Positions 9,927 to 18,367 of a stretch of DNA of 64,000 nucleotides are shown here, piece after piece. Under the pieces are notes generated by a model that saw only the letters and a program-made list of their open reading frames with translations, did no database searches and was not told the origin of the DNA. The translations under genes were made by a program, and so were the position numbers. How positions within the stretch are numbered: the stretch's first letter is position 1; every line of letters begins with the position of its first letter. Source of the stretch: Streptomyces sp. DT2A-34 (GTDB lineage: Bacteria > Actinomycetota > Actinomycetes > Streptomycetales > Streptomycetaceae); assembly GCF_030499515.1 (NCBI RefSeq), contig NZ_JASTWJ010000001.1, positions 806,001 to 870,000 on the forward strand, written 5' to 3'.

Positions 9927-9971
9927 AGAGGGCCTTTCGGTCGGTGACGTCGAAGGTGGGGAGGGCGTGGG

Positions 9972-10997
9972 TCAGTCCTGGGCCCGGCCCGTCGTCACGC
10001 GGGCGATCATGAGGGCGACCAGGATGATCCCGCCGTAGATGGCCTGGATCCAGAACGACGGGACCTGGGCGAGGGTGAGCAGGTTCTGGACGACGCCGAG
10101 GAGGAGTACACCGGTCAGGGCGCCGAACATGGTGCCCTTGCCGCCGTCCAGGCTGATGCCGCCGATCACCGCGGCCGCGAACACGGTGAAGATCATGTTG
10201 TTGCCCTGGTTGGCGCTGATCGCCCCGACGTAGCCGGTCTGGATGATCCCGCCGGCGGCGGCCAGCGTCCCCGCGACCACGAACACGCCGAGCATCACCC
10301 GCTCGACCCGGATGCCGGCCGCGCGGGCGGCGTCCGCGTTGCCGCCGATGGCGTACAGGGCGCGTCCGACGCGGTGGTACTTGAGCACGAACCCGGCGAT
10401 CGCGAAGGCGGCCGCCGCGAGCCACACCGACATCGGGATGTTCAGGAACGTGGTCGTGGCGAGGGAGTAGAAGCTGTCGGGCATCCCGAACAGCGTCTTG
10501 CCCTCGGTCGCGCCGACCAGCAGACCGCGCAGGACGATCAGCATCGCGAGCGTCACGATGAACGCGTTGAGCTTGAACTTCACGACCAGGATGCCGTTGA
10601 AGGCACCCACGGCCGCGCCGACCACGAGGACCGCCAGCAGAGCGAGGGCGGCGGGAAGTTCGGTGCCCCAGCCGGACTGGGCGGCGGGCAGCACGAGGAG
10701 CGCTCCGACGGCGGGCGCGATGCCGACCACCGACTCCAGGGACAGGTCGAACTTGCCGGTGATGAGGACGAGCGACTCGGCCAGCACGACCATGGCCAGC
10801 GCGGCGGAGGCGCCGAGGATGGAGATCAGGTTGCGTTCGGTGAGGAACGAGTCGTTGACCACCGCGCCGAGCACCATGAGCAGCAACAGGGCTGGTACGA
10901 GGGCGAGTTCACGGGCGCGGCGAAGGAAGACGGCCTTGGCGGCACGGGGATCGGGGACCTTGACGGGCGTAACCGGTGGGGCCTTGGTGTCAGCCAT
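9972..10997 (-). CDS. Sugar ABC transporter permease (RbsC-like)
   Basis: Inner-membrane permease of 341 residues with many hydrophobic helices from about residue 35 to the C-terminus, matching the ribose/rhamnose/xylose (BPD_transp_2) permease class. Diagnostic stretches are LITGKFDLSLESVVGIAP near residue 80 and the loop FAAAVIGGISLDGGKGT near residue 275, which contacts the ATPase. A single permease subunit with a fused-NBD ATPase and a periplasmic-type binding lipoprotein is the usual CUT2 layout. Its ATG overlaps the end of the ATPase gene by eight bases. Substrate inferred from operon context as L-fucose or a related deoxy sugar. Confidence 0.92.
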   Translation of the reverse strand: MADTKAPPVTPVKVPDPRAAKAVFLRRARELALVPALLLLMVLGAVVNDSFLTERNLISILGASAALAMVVLAESLVLITGKFDLSLESVVGIAPAVGALLVLPAAQSGWGTELPAALALLAVLVVGAAVGAFNGILVVKFKLNAFIVTLAMLIVLRGLLVGATEGKTLFGMPDSFYSLATTTFLNIPMSVWLAAAAFAIAGFVLKYHRVGRALYAIGGNADAARAAGIRVERVMLGVFVVAGTLAAAGGIIQTGYVGAISANQGNNMIFTVFAAAVIGGISLDGGKGTMFGALTGVLLLGVVQNLLTLAQVPSFWIQAIYGGIILVALMIARVTTGRAQD

Positions 10998-12600
10998 GGT
11001 CCACTCCTTCGATGGAGGCGATCAGCTCGTGGTCGCGCCAGCCCGCCGGGTGCTCGGCGACGACACGGCCGTGGAAGAGGACGAGGACGCGGTCGCAGCG
11101 GCGCAGGTCGTCGAGTTCGTCGGAGACGACGAGCACGGCGATGCCGTCCTCGCGGGCGCTGTCCACGCGGGCCAGCAGGGACTCCTTGGACTTCACGTCG
11201 ACGCCCGCGGTCGGGTTGATCAGCACCAGCAGCCGCGGGTCCGAGGCGAGGGCGCGGGCCATGACGACCTTCTGCGCGTTGCCGCCGGACAGGTCGGAGA
11301 CGGGCTGGTCGGGACCCTGGGTGTGGATGTCGAGGCGCTCGATGAGGGCGTGGGCGAAGCCGCGCTTGCGGTCGGTGCCGACGAAGCCGAAGCGGCCGAG
11401 CCGGTCGAGGACGCTCATGGTGGCGTTGTCACCGATGGTCATGCCGGCGACGAGGCCCTGGTCGTGCCGGTCGCGGGGGACACAGGCGACACCGGCCTTC
11501 AGCGCGGTCCGCACATCGCCGAACGGCAGCCGTCTGCCGTCGAGTTGGGCCGTACCTGCCGTCGGCGTGTGCAGTCCCGCGAAGGACTCGGCGAGTTCGA
11601 CCTTGCCGCTGCCGCTGATCCCGGCGAGTCCGACGACCTCGCCGCGACGGACGGTGAGGTCGATCTTCTGGTACGCCGGTGAGGTCAGCCCCCGCGCCTC
11701 CAGCAGAACGGGGGCGTCGTGACCGACTTCCGGCTGCTGTACGGCCTGTTCGGCGATGGTCTCGAGGGACTCCCCCGCCATGGCCTCCACCAGGGCCCGG
11801 CGCGGGAGTTCGGCGACCGGGGCGGTGGTGATCCAGCGGGCGTCGCGCAGGACCGTGACGGTCTGGCAGACCTCGTACACCTCCTGGAGATGGTGCGAGA
11901 TGAACAGGAAGGTGATGCCGGAGTCCTGCAGCGCCCGCATCCGCGTGAAGAGCCGCTCGATCTCGCGGTTGTCGAGCTGGGCGGTGGGCTCGTCGAGAAT
12001 GATGAAGCGGGCGCCGAAGCTCAACGCCCGGGCGATCTCCAGCATTTGGCGGTCCTCGACCTTGAGGTCGGCGGTGCGGGCCTCGGGGTCGACGTGTACG
12101 TCCCAGGTGTCGAGCAGTTCGGCGGCCTCGGCGCGCAGCCTGCGCCAGCTGATGAATCCGCGCTGCAGAGGCTGCCGGTTGATGCTGTGCTTGTCCGGGG
12201 GACAACCCCCGGACCCCCGGCCGCCCCTGAGGCTCGGCCTCGTTGACTTGGCGGCGTGGATTTCGGCGATGAAGAGATTTTCGGCAACCGTCAGCTGCGG
12301 GACGAGGGTGGGCTTCTGGTAGACGCAGGCCACTTTGCGGCGCCAGGCGTCGCGGTCGGCCGGTGCGGGCGCGGGTTCGCCGTCGAAGCGGACCTCGCCC
12401 TCGTCGGGGGCCTGGAGGCCGGTGAGGATGTTGACCAGGGTCGACTTGCCGGCGCCGTTGCGGCCGACGAGGGCGTGGGACTCGCCGGGGAGGACGGTGA
12501 GGCGGCCGTCGGCGAGGGCGGTGGTGGGGCCGTAGCGCTTGACGATGTCGCGCGCCTCGACGAGGGGTGTGATCACGGTATTCCGTACCTGCGTACTCAT
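10990..12600 (-). CDS. Sugar ABC transporter ATPase (RbsA-like) with 29-residue insertion
   Basis: A 536-residue protein with two nucleotide-binding domains, as in CUT2 importers. NBD1 has Walker A GRNGAGKST (about 47-55), a Q-loop CVYQKPT, signature-like VEDRQMLEIARAL and Walker B FIILDEPTA. NBD2 has a degenerate Walker A GISGSGKVE, a good signature LSGGNAQK and a Walker B reading LVLINPTAG in which the catalytic Glu is Asn, so only one site is likely hydrolytic, as is common in the family. Residues 112-140 are an extra segment between ENLFI and NRQPLQRG, encoded by an 87-base palindrome-bearing insertion that keeps the frame. Start ATG 12600 overlaps the binding-protein stop (ATGA). Confidence 0.9.
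   Translation of the reverse strand: MSTQVRNTVITPLVEARDIVKRYGPTTALADGRLTVLPGESHALVGRNGAGKSTLVNILTGLQAPDEGEVRFDGEPAPAPADRDAWRRKVACVYQKPTLVPQLTVAENLFIAEIHAAKSTRPSLRGGRGSGGCPPDKHSINRQPLQRGFISWRRLRAEAAELLDTWDVHVDPEARTADLKVEDRQMLEIARALSFGARFIILDEPTAQLDNREIERLFTRMRALQDSGITFLFISHHLQEVYEVCQTVTVLRDARWITTAPVAELPRRALVEAMAGESLETIAEQAVQQPEVGHDAPVLLEARGLTSPAYQKIDLTVRRGEVVGLAGISGSGKVELAESFAGLHTPTAGTAQLDGRRLPFGDVRTALKAGVACVPRDRHDQGLVAGMTIGDNATMSVLDRLGRFGFVGTDRKRGFAHALIERLDIHTQGPDQPVSDLSGGNAQKVVMARALASDPRLLVLINPTAGVDVKSKESLLARVDSAREDGIAVLVVSDELDDLRRCDRVLVLFHGRVVAEHPAGWRDHELIASIEGVDHG
12181..12267 (-). repeat. 87-base palindrome-bearing insertion inside the importer ATPase
   Basis: The stretch codes for residues 112-140, which do not fit the flanking ATPase sequence. 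It carries a perfect inverted repeat at 12194-12213 (TCCGGGGG, four-base loop acaa, CCCCCGGA) inside a G/C-run-rich segment unlike normal coding sequence. GAT (ATC, Ile) occurs at both edges and may be a short target duplication. Its length, 29 codons exactly, preserves the frame. From general knowledge of the genus, GGGGGACAACCCCCGGACCCCC-like segments occur in Streptomyces spacers; I could not confirm other copies here. Confidence 0.65.
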
Positions 12601-13667
12601 TCGACCGTGTTGCCCCAGAGCTTGGGGTCGTCGACGTTGTCCTTGGTCACCAGCGGGGCGGGCAGCTGGTCCTCCAGGATGCCGCTGGGCAGCTTGACGA
12701 TGGTCGAGTCGTGGTCGGTCGGGCCCGGCTGGAAGGTCTTCCCCTCCATCGCGGCCTTGATGTAGTACATGCCGTACTTGGCGTACAGGTCGGCGGGCTG
12801 CGAGACGGTCGCGTCGATCTCGCCCTTGCGGATGGCGTCGTACTCCTGCGGGATGCCGTCGTTGGAGACGATCGTGATGTGACCGGCCTGCCCGGCCTTC
12901 TTCAGCATCCCCTTGGACTTGAGGGTCTGGAGCGTCGGCGCGAGATAGACGCCGCCGGCCTGCATGTAGATGCCCTTGATGTCGGGGTTGGCGTTCAGGA
13001 GGGTGTCCAGCTTGGAGGCCGCGGTGTCGGACTCCCACTTGGCCGGTATCTCCAGGACCTTCAGCTTGGGGAAGTTCTTCTTCACGCAGGCGCGGAACGC
13101 CTCGGAGCGGTCACGGCCGTTGACCGAGGCCAGGTCGCCCATGATCTGTACGACCTTGCCGGAGGGGATCTGCTTGCCGAGGTACCGGCAGGCCTTCTCG
13201 CCGTACGCCACGTTGTCGGCCCGTACGACCATCGCGACCTTGCCCTTGTCGGGTGCCACGTCGACGGCGACGACCGGCACGCCCTTGCGCTCCGCCTGGT
13301 CGAGGCCGGCCTCGATGGCGGCGCTGTCCAGCGGGGCGACGACCAGGCCCTTCACGCCCTGGTTGAGCTGGTTGTTGATGTCGGTGATCTGCTGAGAGGG
13401 GTCGCTGTTGGAGTTGACCGTCTTGAGCGTGTCGACGCCTTCGGAGTCGGCCATCTTCGGCACGTAGTCGTTGTACGACTGCCAGAACGGCGAGGTCAGC
13501 AGGGGCAGGATCACCCCGACCTCGCCGCTGCCGCCGCCTTCGGCGCTCGCGGCGCCGGTGTCCTTGGTGCTGCCGCAGGCGGCGAGCACGAGCGAGGCGC
13601 CGACGACCGCGGCCACCGCTTTGCCCCTGCGTGAGCTGTTCTGCTTCCGCGCTGTTGTGCCGTGCAT
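12597..13667 (-). CDS. Sugar-binding lipoprotein of the ABC importer
   Basis: A 356-residue periplasmic-binding-protein-like lipoprotein (Peripla_BP_4 class). The signal ends in the lipobox VLAAC with Cys31. Mature sequence shows the two-lobe fold, for example VGVILPLLTSPFWQSY near residue 50, a SDPSQQITDINNQLNQGVKG segment and VVAPLDSAAIEAGL typical of ribose/rhamnose-type receptors. It captures the sugar outside the membrane and delivers it to the permease. First gene of the operon; GAGGAG lies 8 bases before ATG 13667 and a promoter with overlapping operator-like palindromes lies upstream. The stop overlaps the ATPase start. Confidence 0.9.
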   Translation of the reverse strand: MHGTTARKQNSSRRGKAVAAVVGASLVLAACGSTKDTGAASAEGGGSGEVGVILPLLTSPFWQSYNDYVPKMADSEGVDTLKTVNSNSDPSQQITDINNQLNQGVKGLVVAPLDSAAIEAGLDQAERKGVPVVAVDVAPDKGKVAMVVRADNVAYGEKACRYLGKQIPSGKVVQIMGDLASVNGRDRSEAFRACVKKNFPKLKVLEIPAKWESDTAASKLDTLLNANPDIKGIYMQAGGVYLAPTLQTLKSKGMLKKAGQAGHITIVSNDGIPQEYDAIRKGEIDATVSQPADLYAKYGMYYIKAAMEGKTFQPGPTDHDSTIVKLPSGILEDQLPAPLVTKDNVDDPKLWGNTVE

Positions 13668-13700
13668 CTGGCGGCTCCTCGTTGAGCGTGTTCGAGCACA

Positions 13701-13736
13701 TGGTCCGAGCAGATGCCCGCATATTTATCAGACCAC
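13701..13736. promoter_or_regulatory. Operator-like half-conserved sites near the importer promoter
   Basis: TGGTCCGAGCA at 13701-13711 differs by one base from the perfect palindrome core TGGTCCGACCA found further right, and ATCAGACCAC at 13727-13736 (reverse GTGGTCTGAT) matches one arm plus the centre. On the minus strand TTGTAT (13749-13744) and TAAATA (13727-13722) with a 16-base spacer form a plausible promoter for the importer operon, so a protein at 13727-13736 would block it. Confidence 0.5.
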
Positions 13737-13787
13737 TTCGCCGATACAACACCCTTCGGCAGCGGATTTTCGCCGTTTCCGGCCGTA

Positions 13788-13800
13788 GTGGTCCGACCAC
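13788..13800. promoter_or_regulatory. Palindromic operator GTGGTC-C-GACCAC
   Basis: A perfect 13-base palindrome with one central base in the divergent spacer between the GntR gene and the importer operon. FCD-subfamily GntR proteins commonly bind TGGTnnnACCA-type sites, so this is most likely the autoregulatory site. A possible plus-strand -10 element TACACT follows at 13810-13815. Confidence 0.6.
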
Positions 13801-13863
13801 CCTGGTGATTACACTGCCGCTCACCGGGCACCCTCAGGCGCCTCGGGCGACAGGAGGAACGGC

Positions 13864-14565
13864 GTGGACGAGACAGCCCCGCAGAAGGGCACCGTGACGC
13901 AGCGCGCCATCGAAGCGGTCAAGGCGATGATCGCGGAGGGACGGCTGGAGCCCGGCCAGCGGCTGCCGACCGAACGCGATCTGGCGGGCCGGCTCGGCAT
14001 CTCCCGCAGCTCGATGCGGGAGGCGATCCGGGCGCTGACCGTACTGGGCGTGCTGGAGGCCCGGCACGGTTCGGGCATCTACGTCACGCAGTTGGAGGCC
14101 GGCGACCTCCTGGAGACGTTCGGCGTGGTCGCCGACCTCTCCCGCGGCCCGCGTCTGGTGGAACTCCTCGAGGTGCGCCGCATCCTGGAGTCGACGGCGA
14201 CGGCCCTGGCGGCGGCGCGCATCACGGCGGACCAGCTCGCGGAGGTCGAGAAGCACCTGACGGCGATGAACGCCACGGACGACCCCGAGGAGATCCTCGC
14301 CCACGACCTGGCCTTCCACCGCGAGATCGCGGCCGCCGCCGGCAACGAGACCATGGCCGCGATCCTGGAGGGCCTGTCCTCCCGCACGTTCCGCGCCCGC
14401 GTCTGGCGCGGCTACCAGGAGGAGGGCGCCTTCGCCCGCACCCGCCGCGAGCACGCCGCGATCCACCGCGCCCTGGTCGCCCGCGACCCGGAGGCGGCAC
14501 GGGCCGCGGCGGCCGCGCATGTGGGCGAGGTGGAGGAGTGGCTGAGGGCGCAGCTCAGTACGTGA
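13864..14565 (+). CDS. GntR-family regulator, FadR/FCD type
   Basis: A 233-residue regulator with a winged helix (about 10-75; motif PTERDLAGRLGISRSSMREAI is the recognition region, followed by the wing GSGIYV) and an all-helical FCD ligand domain (about 90-230). The putative metal/ligand residues of FCD domains, Asp/His in ILAHDLAFHREIA and the later HAAIHRAL, are visible. FCD regulators generally respond to sugar acids or other carboxylates, so fuconate or a downstream keto acid is a reasonable inducer. It is divergent from the catabolic operon with palindromes between, implying local repression. Start is GTG 13864 behind AGGAGG. Its 3' end overlaps by 11 bases the trailing part of the converging TPR gene. 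Confidence 0.9.
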   Translation: MDETAPQKGTVTQRAIEAVKAMIAEGRLEPGQRLPTERDLAGRLGISRSSMREAIRALTVLGVLEARHGSGIYVTQLEAGDLLETFGVVADLSRGPRLVELLEVRRILESTATALAAARITADQLAEVEKHLTAMNATDDPEEILAHDLAFHREIAAAAGNETMAAILEGLSSRTFRARVWRGYQEEGAFARTRREHAAIHRALVARDPEAARAAAAAHVGEVEEWLRAQLST

Positions 14566-14899
14566 CCGTACCTCGCGCGGTGGTCTGGACGTGGCCCTCG
14601 CCAGCGGTGCTCCGGCCCGGTGCGCCGCCCGGAGCCCGCGGTTGCCAGGGCCCGGCGATGGAGCCGTCCGGTTCCCAGCCGAACCGGCGCAGTCGCAGGC
14701 TCTCGTCCGTCCGACCGGCGGTGTGCAGCAACTGCACCGCCCGCGGCAGCGCGAGCGGGTAACCGCAGTCGGCGGCCTGCTGGTACCAGGCCACCGCCTC
14801 GTCGATGCGGCCCCCTTCCAGGAGCATCCCGGCGCCCTTCCACAGGCAGTTGACGTCTCCTGTGACCTGTGCGTGCTCCCGCAGCCACAGGAGGGCATC
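14555..14899 (-). pseudogene. In-frame continuation of the TPR gene beyond its TAG
   Basis: Directly after the TAG at 14900-14902 the same frame stays open to a TGA at 14555 and encodes about 114 more residues. They begin DALLWLREHAQ and include GGRIDEAVAWYQQAADCGYP and AGRTDESLRL, i.e. further repeats of the same TPR/Sel1 type as upstream. Aligning the repeat phase, the stop sits where the other repeats have Asp or Glu, so a single GAG to TAG change would explain it. Either the parent gene is truncated, the stop is read through, or it is a sequence error. Confidence 0.65.
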
Positions 14900-17800
14900 C
14901 TATGGTCGGCCGGCCCGCGCGAACATGTCCGCGGCCTCCCGGGCCGCATACGGGTCGCCCTGCTCGGCCGCACGCCGGTACCAGGTGAACGCCTCGTCGA
15001 CCCGACCCGCCTTGGCCAGGATCTCGGCCATGGTCCGTGCCGTCTGTGTGTCTCCGCCTTCCGCCCTGCGCTGCAGCCAGCCGAGTGTCTCCTGCGTCCG
15101 GCCCGTCTCAGCGCTCAGTTCGACGGCCCGCTCCAGGGCAAGGCGGCTTCCGGCGTCGGCGGCATGCCGGTACCAGCTGATCGCCTCGTCCAGGTGGCCG
15201 GCCTCGTCCAGCATCCCGGCCACGGTGTCCACGATCTCGGTGCCCGACATCGGCGTGCACCCGGGTGGGGCGAAGCGCAGCCAGTCGCGGGCATCGACCG
15301 CCCGGCCTTCCTCGCACAGCAGGGCGGCCAGGGACCACACGGCGTCCTCGCTGCCCGCTGCCGCAGCCCGGCGGTAGGCAGCGATCGCGGCTTCCGTTCG
15401 CCCGGCCTCGCGCAGCATGCTCGCCAGATCCCACAGCGCGTCGGTGTCGCCGACGTCGGCATCCTCCCGGAGCAGGTCGAGCGCCTCGTCGACCTCGCCC
15501 ACTTCGGCCAGCAGTTCGGCAGCGGTCTCCACCGCATCGTCGATGCCGACCTCGGCAGCCTGCCGGTACCGGTCGACCGCCTCCCTGACCCGGCCGGTCT
15601 CCCCGAGCCTGGCAGCCACGACTTGCTCGGCCTCGCGGTCACCGTCGTCTGCCACGCCCTCAAGCCATGCGACGACCTCTTCCAGCCGCTGCTCCCCAGC
15701 TGACGCGCGAGTCGCCATCCACTGGTGTCCGTCACTGTGCGCCTCGGCGGCCTGCCGGTACCAGTCCAGCGCCGCGTCCACACGTCCGGCTTCGTTCAGC
15801 ATCCGTGCCGCCGCCCACACCGCGCCGGCTTCCCCGCCGTTCGCGGCTCTCCGATAGCAGCCCAGTGCCTCGTCGATACGGCCGGCCTCGGCCATCATGT
15901 CGCCGAGCGGCACGATGGCGCCGGCGTCACCGGCGTCGACAGCACGGCGCAGCCATGCCAACGCCTCGTCCGTGCGGTCGGCGTCCCGCAGTGTCTCCCC
16001 CATGGCCCGCATGGCCTGCCCGTCGCCCTCATCGGCGCGGCCCCGCAAGCGCGCGAGCGTCTCCTCCGTGCTTTCACCAGCCCGCGGCTCGGCCTCGCTC
16101 TCCGTCGTATCGGGGCGGCCGGCAGCCGAGTCCCTCATGGACCTGGCACCGGTCCCCCGGCCAGGCCGTGTCGGTAAAAGGGCCATCTCCCGTGCGGCAT
16201 GCGGGTCACCGAGGGCGGTGGCGCGCCCATAGGCCTCGGCGGCCTCCTCCAGGTGGCCCGCCCGGCCAAGGAATCTGGCCATGATGCGCGCTGCCTGGCC
16301 GTCGCCGCCCTCCGCCCAGGGTCTCAGCCAAGCGATGGCCTCGTCCGTCCGGCCCAGCTGGTTCAACAGGTGGGCCGCCACCCGCAGGGCGTGGCGGTCA
16401 CCGGCGCGGGCGGCACGCTGGTACCAGGGGATCGCCTCCTCGGCGCCGCCCGCCTCTTCCAGCAGCTCCGCCACCGCTCGCACCGCCCGCTCGTCACCGG
16501 CTTCGGCCGCACGTCGGAACCAGGCGAGGGCCTCGCCGGCACGTCCGTTGTCGTGCAGCATCTCCGCCGCGGCCCAGATGACGAGCACGCCCCCGCTTTC
16601 CGCCGCACGCCGACAGCAGTCGAGGGCCTCGTCCGGGCGCCCGGCTTCGTCCAGCATGTCGGCCAAGGCCACGAGAGCGCCAGGGGCGCCCGCCCCCGCG
16701 GCCGAGTCGTACAGACGGGCCGCGATACGGAGAAGCCCTCGATCGCGGGCCTCCCGGGCGAGCTTGAGCTGGTCGCCCGGGGCCGCATGTACGGCGAGCG
16801 CGTTCCACAGTGCTTCGGGAACGGGGGCCGTACGCCGGATGCCGCGGCCATGCTGGTCGAGGTAGTCAGCGAGTCTGAGGCAAGGTTCCGCCTGCAGTGT
16901 CCGTCCGCCCCGTGGCCGCATGCGGCTGAGGGGACCGCGGGTGCCGCGCAGAGGTGTGGCGACCTGCACGAGGGCCGCGTCCAGCCAGTCGTCACCGAGC
17001 AGATCCCACTGATCGTCGGTGAGATAGCCCTCGGCAGCGGCTTCGAGCAGTTTCAGGGGCAGGGCGAGGCCGTGCCCGAGACGCCGGGAGTCCATGGCGG
17101 CCTTGATCAGGGCCCTGCCCGCGGCAGGCGCGGTGCGAAACCGCTCCAGCAGGGCGGGAGCGCCGGCCAGGTACTGGGTGATCTGCCCCTGCTCCGCGTG
17201 CTCGACGGCGTATTTCAGGCGCGGGTCGTGCTCCGCGTGTCGGGCGGCCGCCCTCAGGTCCGGTCCGCTGAAGGCGGCCGGGACCCGCAATTCGTGACCA
17301 GTCAGCAGCGCGCGGGCCTGGGCGTGGGGATCCACGCCGGTCCGTGCGGCCGGTGAGGTGGTGAGCCTCGTCCAGTACTCGGGCCACATCGTGCCCAGCA
17401 CCAGCACCGGTGCGCGGCGCGGGTCGTCCAGCAAGGTACGCAGCCCCGCGGCGACGCGTTCGCCGTGGTCGGCGGCGGGGGTGAGGAGGTAGTGCTGGGC
17501 TTCGTTGAGCCAGACCACGGTGCGCGGCGCCAGTAGGGCGAGTTCGGCGAGGGCCGCCTCGGGCCTCGTGGGGTCGATCGGGTGCCACAGGCGCCATCCG
17601 GCGGGCAGGGCGCGCAGGGCTTCCCAACACGCGCGTGTCTTGCCGGTGGACGACTCGCCCACCAGCGTCACGAGACGACTGCTGCCCGCCGCGGCCTCCG
17701 CCACGACGGTGAGCAGCGTCGCGTCGTGGGCGCGTGCGACGTAGACCGGCAATTCCGGCAGCGCCGTGCCGGCCGCAGGCGGGCCGAGGTCGATGGCCCG

Positions 17801-18202
17801 GTGCACTTCCAGCGCGAAGGGGTCGCAGACCGCGCAGAGCGGCTTGCCCGGTTGCTCGTCGAGGTGCGCATCGACCCACAACTCGCTGACCCTGATGGTC
17901 AGTTCCTCGCGGCTCCAGGCGGCGCGACGGCCGAGTACGACTGCCACGGCAAGCACGTCGGCCTGGTTGGCAGGCACATCGGGTGCACTGATGCAGCGTC
18001 GGACCGTGTCACGCCCGGGTGCCCCGGTCAGGGAATCGTCTGCCGCGATGTCCTCGACGATCTCGTCCAGCGTCGGGGCACCCGCCGCCAGGTACACCCG
18101 GTACAGCAAGTTCTTCAGATCGCCCAACGGGCCCGGCCCCACCCGTGCCCGTTCCAGCCGCCGCGGCCGCCTTGTGGGTCCGCCCCCGTGGTCGCCGCTC
18201 AT
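14900..18202 (-). CDS. STAND-like P-loop NTPase with long TPR/Sel1 repeat array, ends at TAG
   Basis: Protein of about 1100 residues. N-terminal helical segment (about 25-100) resembles the DNA-binding-like domain that opens many Streptomyces regulators. A P-loop NTPase follows: Walker A GESSTGKTRA near 182-191 and Walker B-like TVVWLNEAQ near 228-236. From about residue 480 on there are roughly a dozen and a half degenerate 30-36-residue repeats (for example GRADEALAWFRRAAEAGD-like units), consistent with TPR/Sel1 sensors of STAND proteins. Architecture suggests a signal-transducing switch; no effector domain is recognised. ATG 18202 is preferred to GTG 18220 but not certain. The array continues in frame past the TAG. 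Confidence 0.75.
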   Translation of the reverse strand: MSGDHGGGPTRRPRRLERARVGPGPLGDLKNLLYRVYLAAGAPTLDEIVEDIAADDSLTGAPGRDTVRRCISAPDVPANQADVLAVAVVLGRRAAWSREELTIRVSELWVDAHLDEQPGKPLCAVCDPFALEVHRAIDLGPPAAGTALPELPVYVARAHDATLLTVVAEAAAGSSRLVTLVGESSTGKTRACWEALRALPAGWRLWHPIDPTRPEAALAELALLAPRTVVWLNEAQHYLLTPAADHGERVAAGLRTLLDDPRRAPVLVLGTMWPEYWTRLTTSPAARTGVDPHAQARALLTGHELRVPAAFSGPDLRAAARHAEHDPRLKYAVEHAEQGQITQYLAGAPALLERFRTAPAAGRALIKAAMDSRRLGHGLALPLKLLEAAAEGYLTDDQWDLLGDDWLDAALVQVATPLRGTRGPLSRMRPRGGRTLQAEPCLRLADYLDQHGRGIRRTAPVPEALWNALAVHAAPGDQLKLAREARDRGLLRIAARLYDSAAGAGAPGALVALADMLDEAGRPDEALDCCRRAAESGGVLVIWAAAEMLHDNGRAGEALAWFRRAAEAGDERAVRAVAELLEEAGGAEEAIPWYQRAARAGDRHALRVAAHLLNQLGRTDEAIAWLRPWAEGGDGQAARIMARFLGRAGHLEEAAEAYGRATALGDPHAAREMALLPTRPGRGTGARSMRDSAAGRPDTTESEAEPRAGESTEETLARLRGRADEGDGQAMRAMGETLRDADRTDEALAWLRRAVDAGDAGAIVPLGDMMAEAGRIDEALGCYRRAANGGEAGAVWAAARMLNEAGRVDAALDWYRQAAEAHSDGHQWMATRASAGEQRLEEVVAWLEGVADDGDREAEQVVAARLGETGRVREAVDRYRQAAEVGIDDAVETAAELLAEVGEVDEALDLLREDADVGDTDALWDLASMLREAGRTEAAIAAYRRAAAAGSEDAVWSLAALLCEEGRAVDARDWLRFAPPGCTPMSGTEIVDTVAGMLDEAGHLDEAISWYRHAADAGSRLALERAVELSAETGRTQETLGWLQRRAEGGDTQTARTMAEILAKAGRVDEAFTWYRRAAEQGDPYAAREAADMFARAGRP

Positions 18203-18367
18203 CGCACCATGCTCTCGCACCGGGTCGGTCCCGTGCGCGTGACCGGCGCGAGCTCGCGTCCCACCGGTGTGCTCGTCGCAACTGAGGCAGCGCGCCGAAA
18301 TGGGCCCGAGGCTCGTCGGCGACCGGTTGTCCCAAGCCGGACCGCCAACGCCTCACCTGGAGGAACG

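Noticed and set aside
14900..18202. Antiphage defence island around the NTPase/TPR gene
   Set aside because: Neighbours are metabolic and regulatory genes; architecture alone is not enough.
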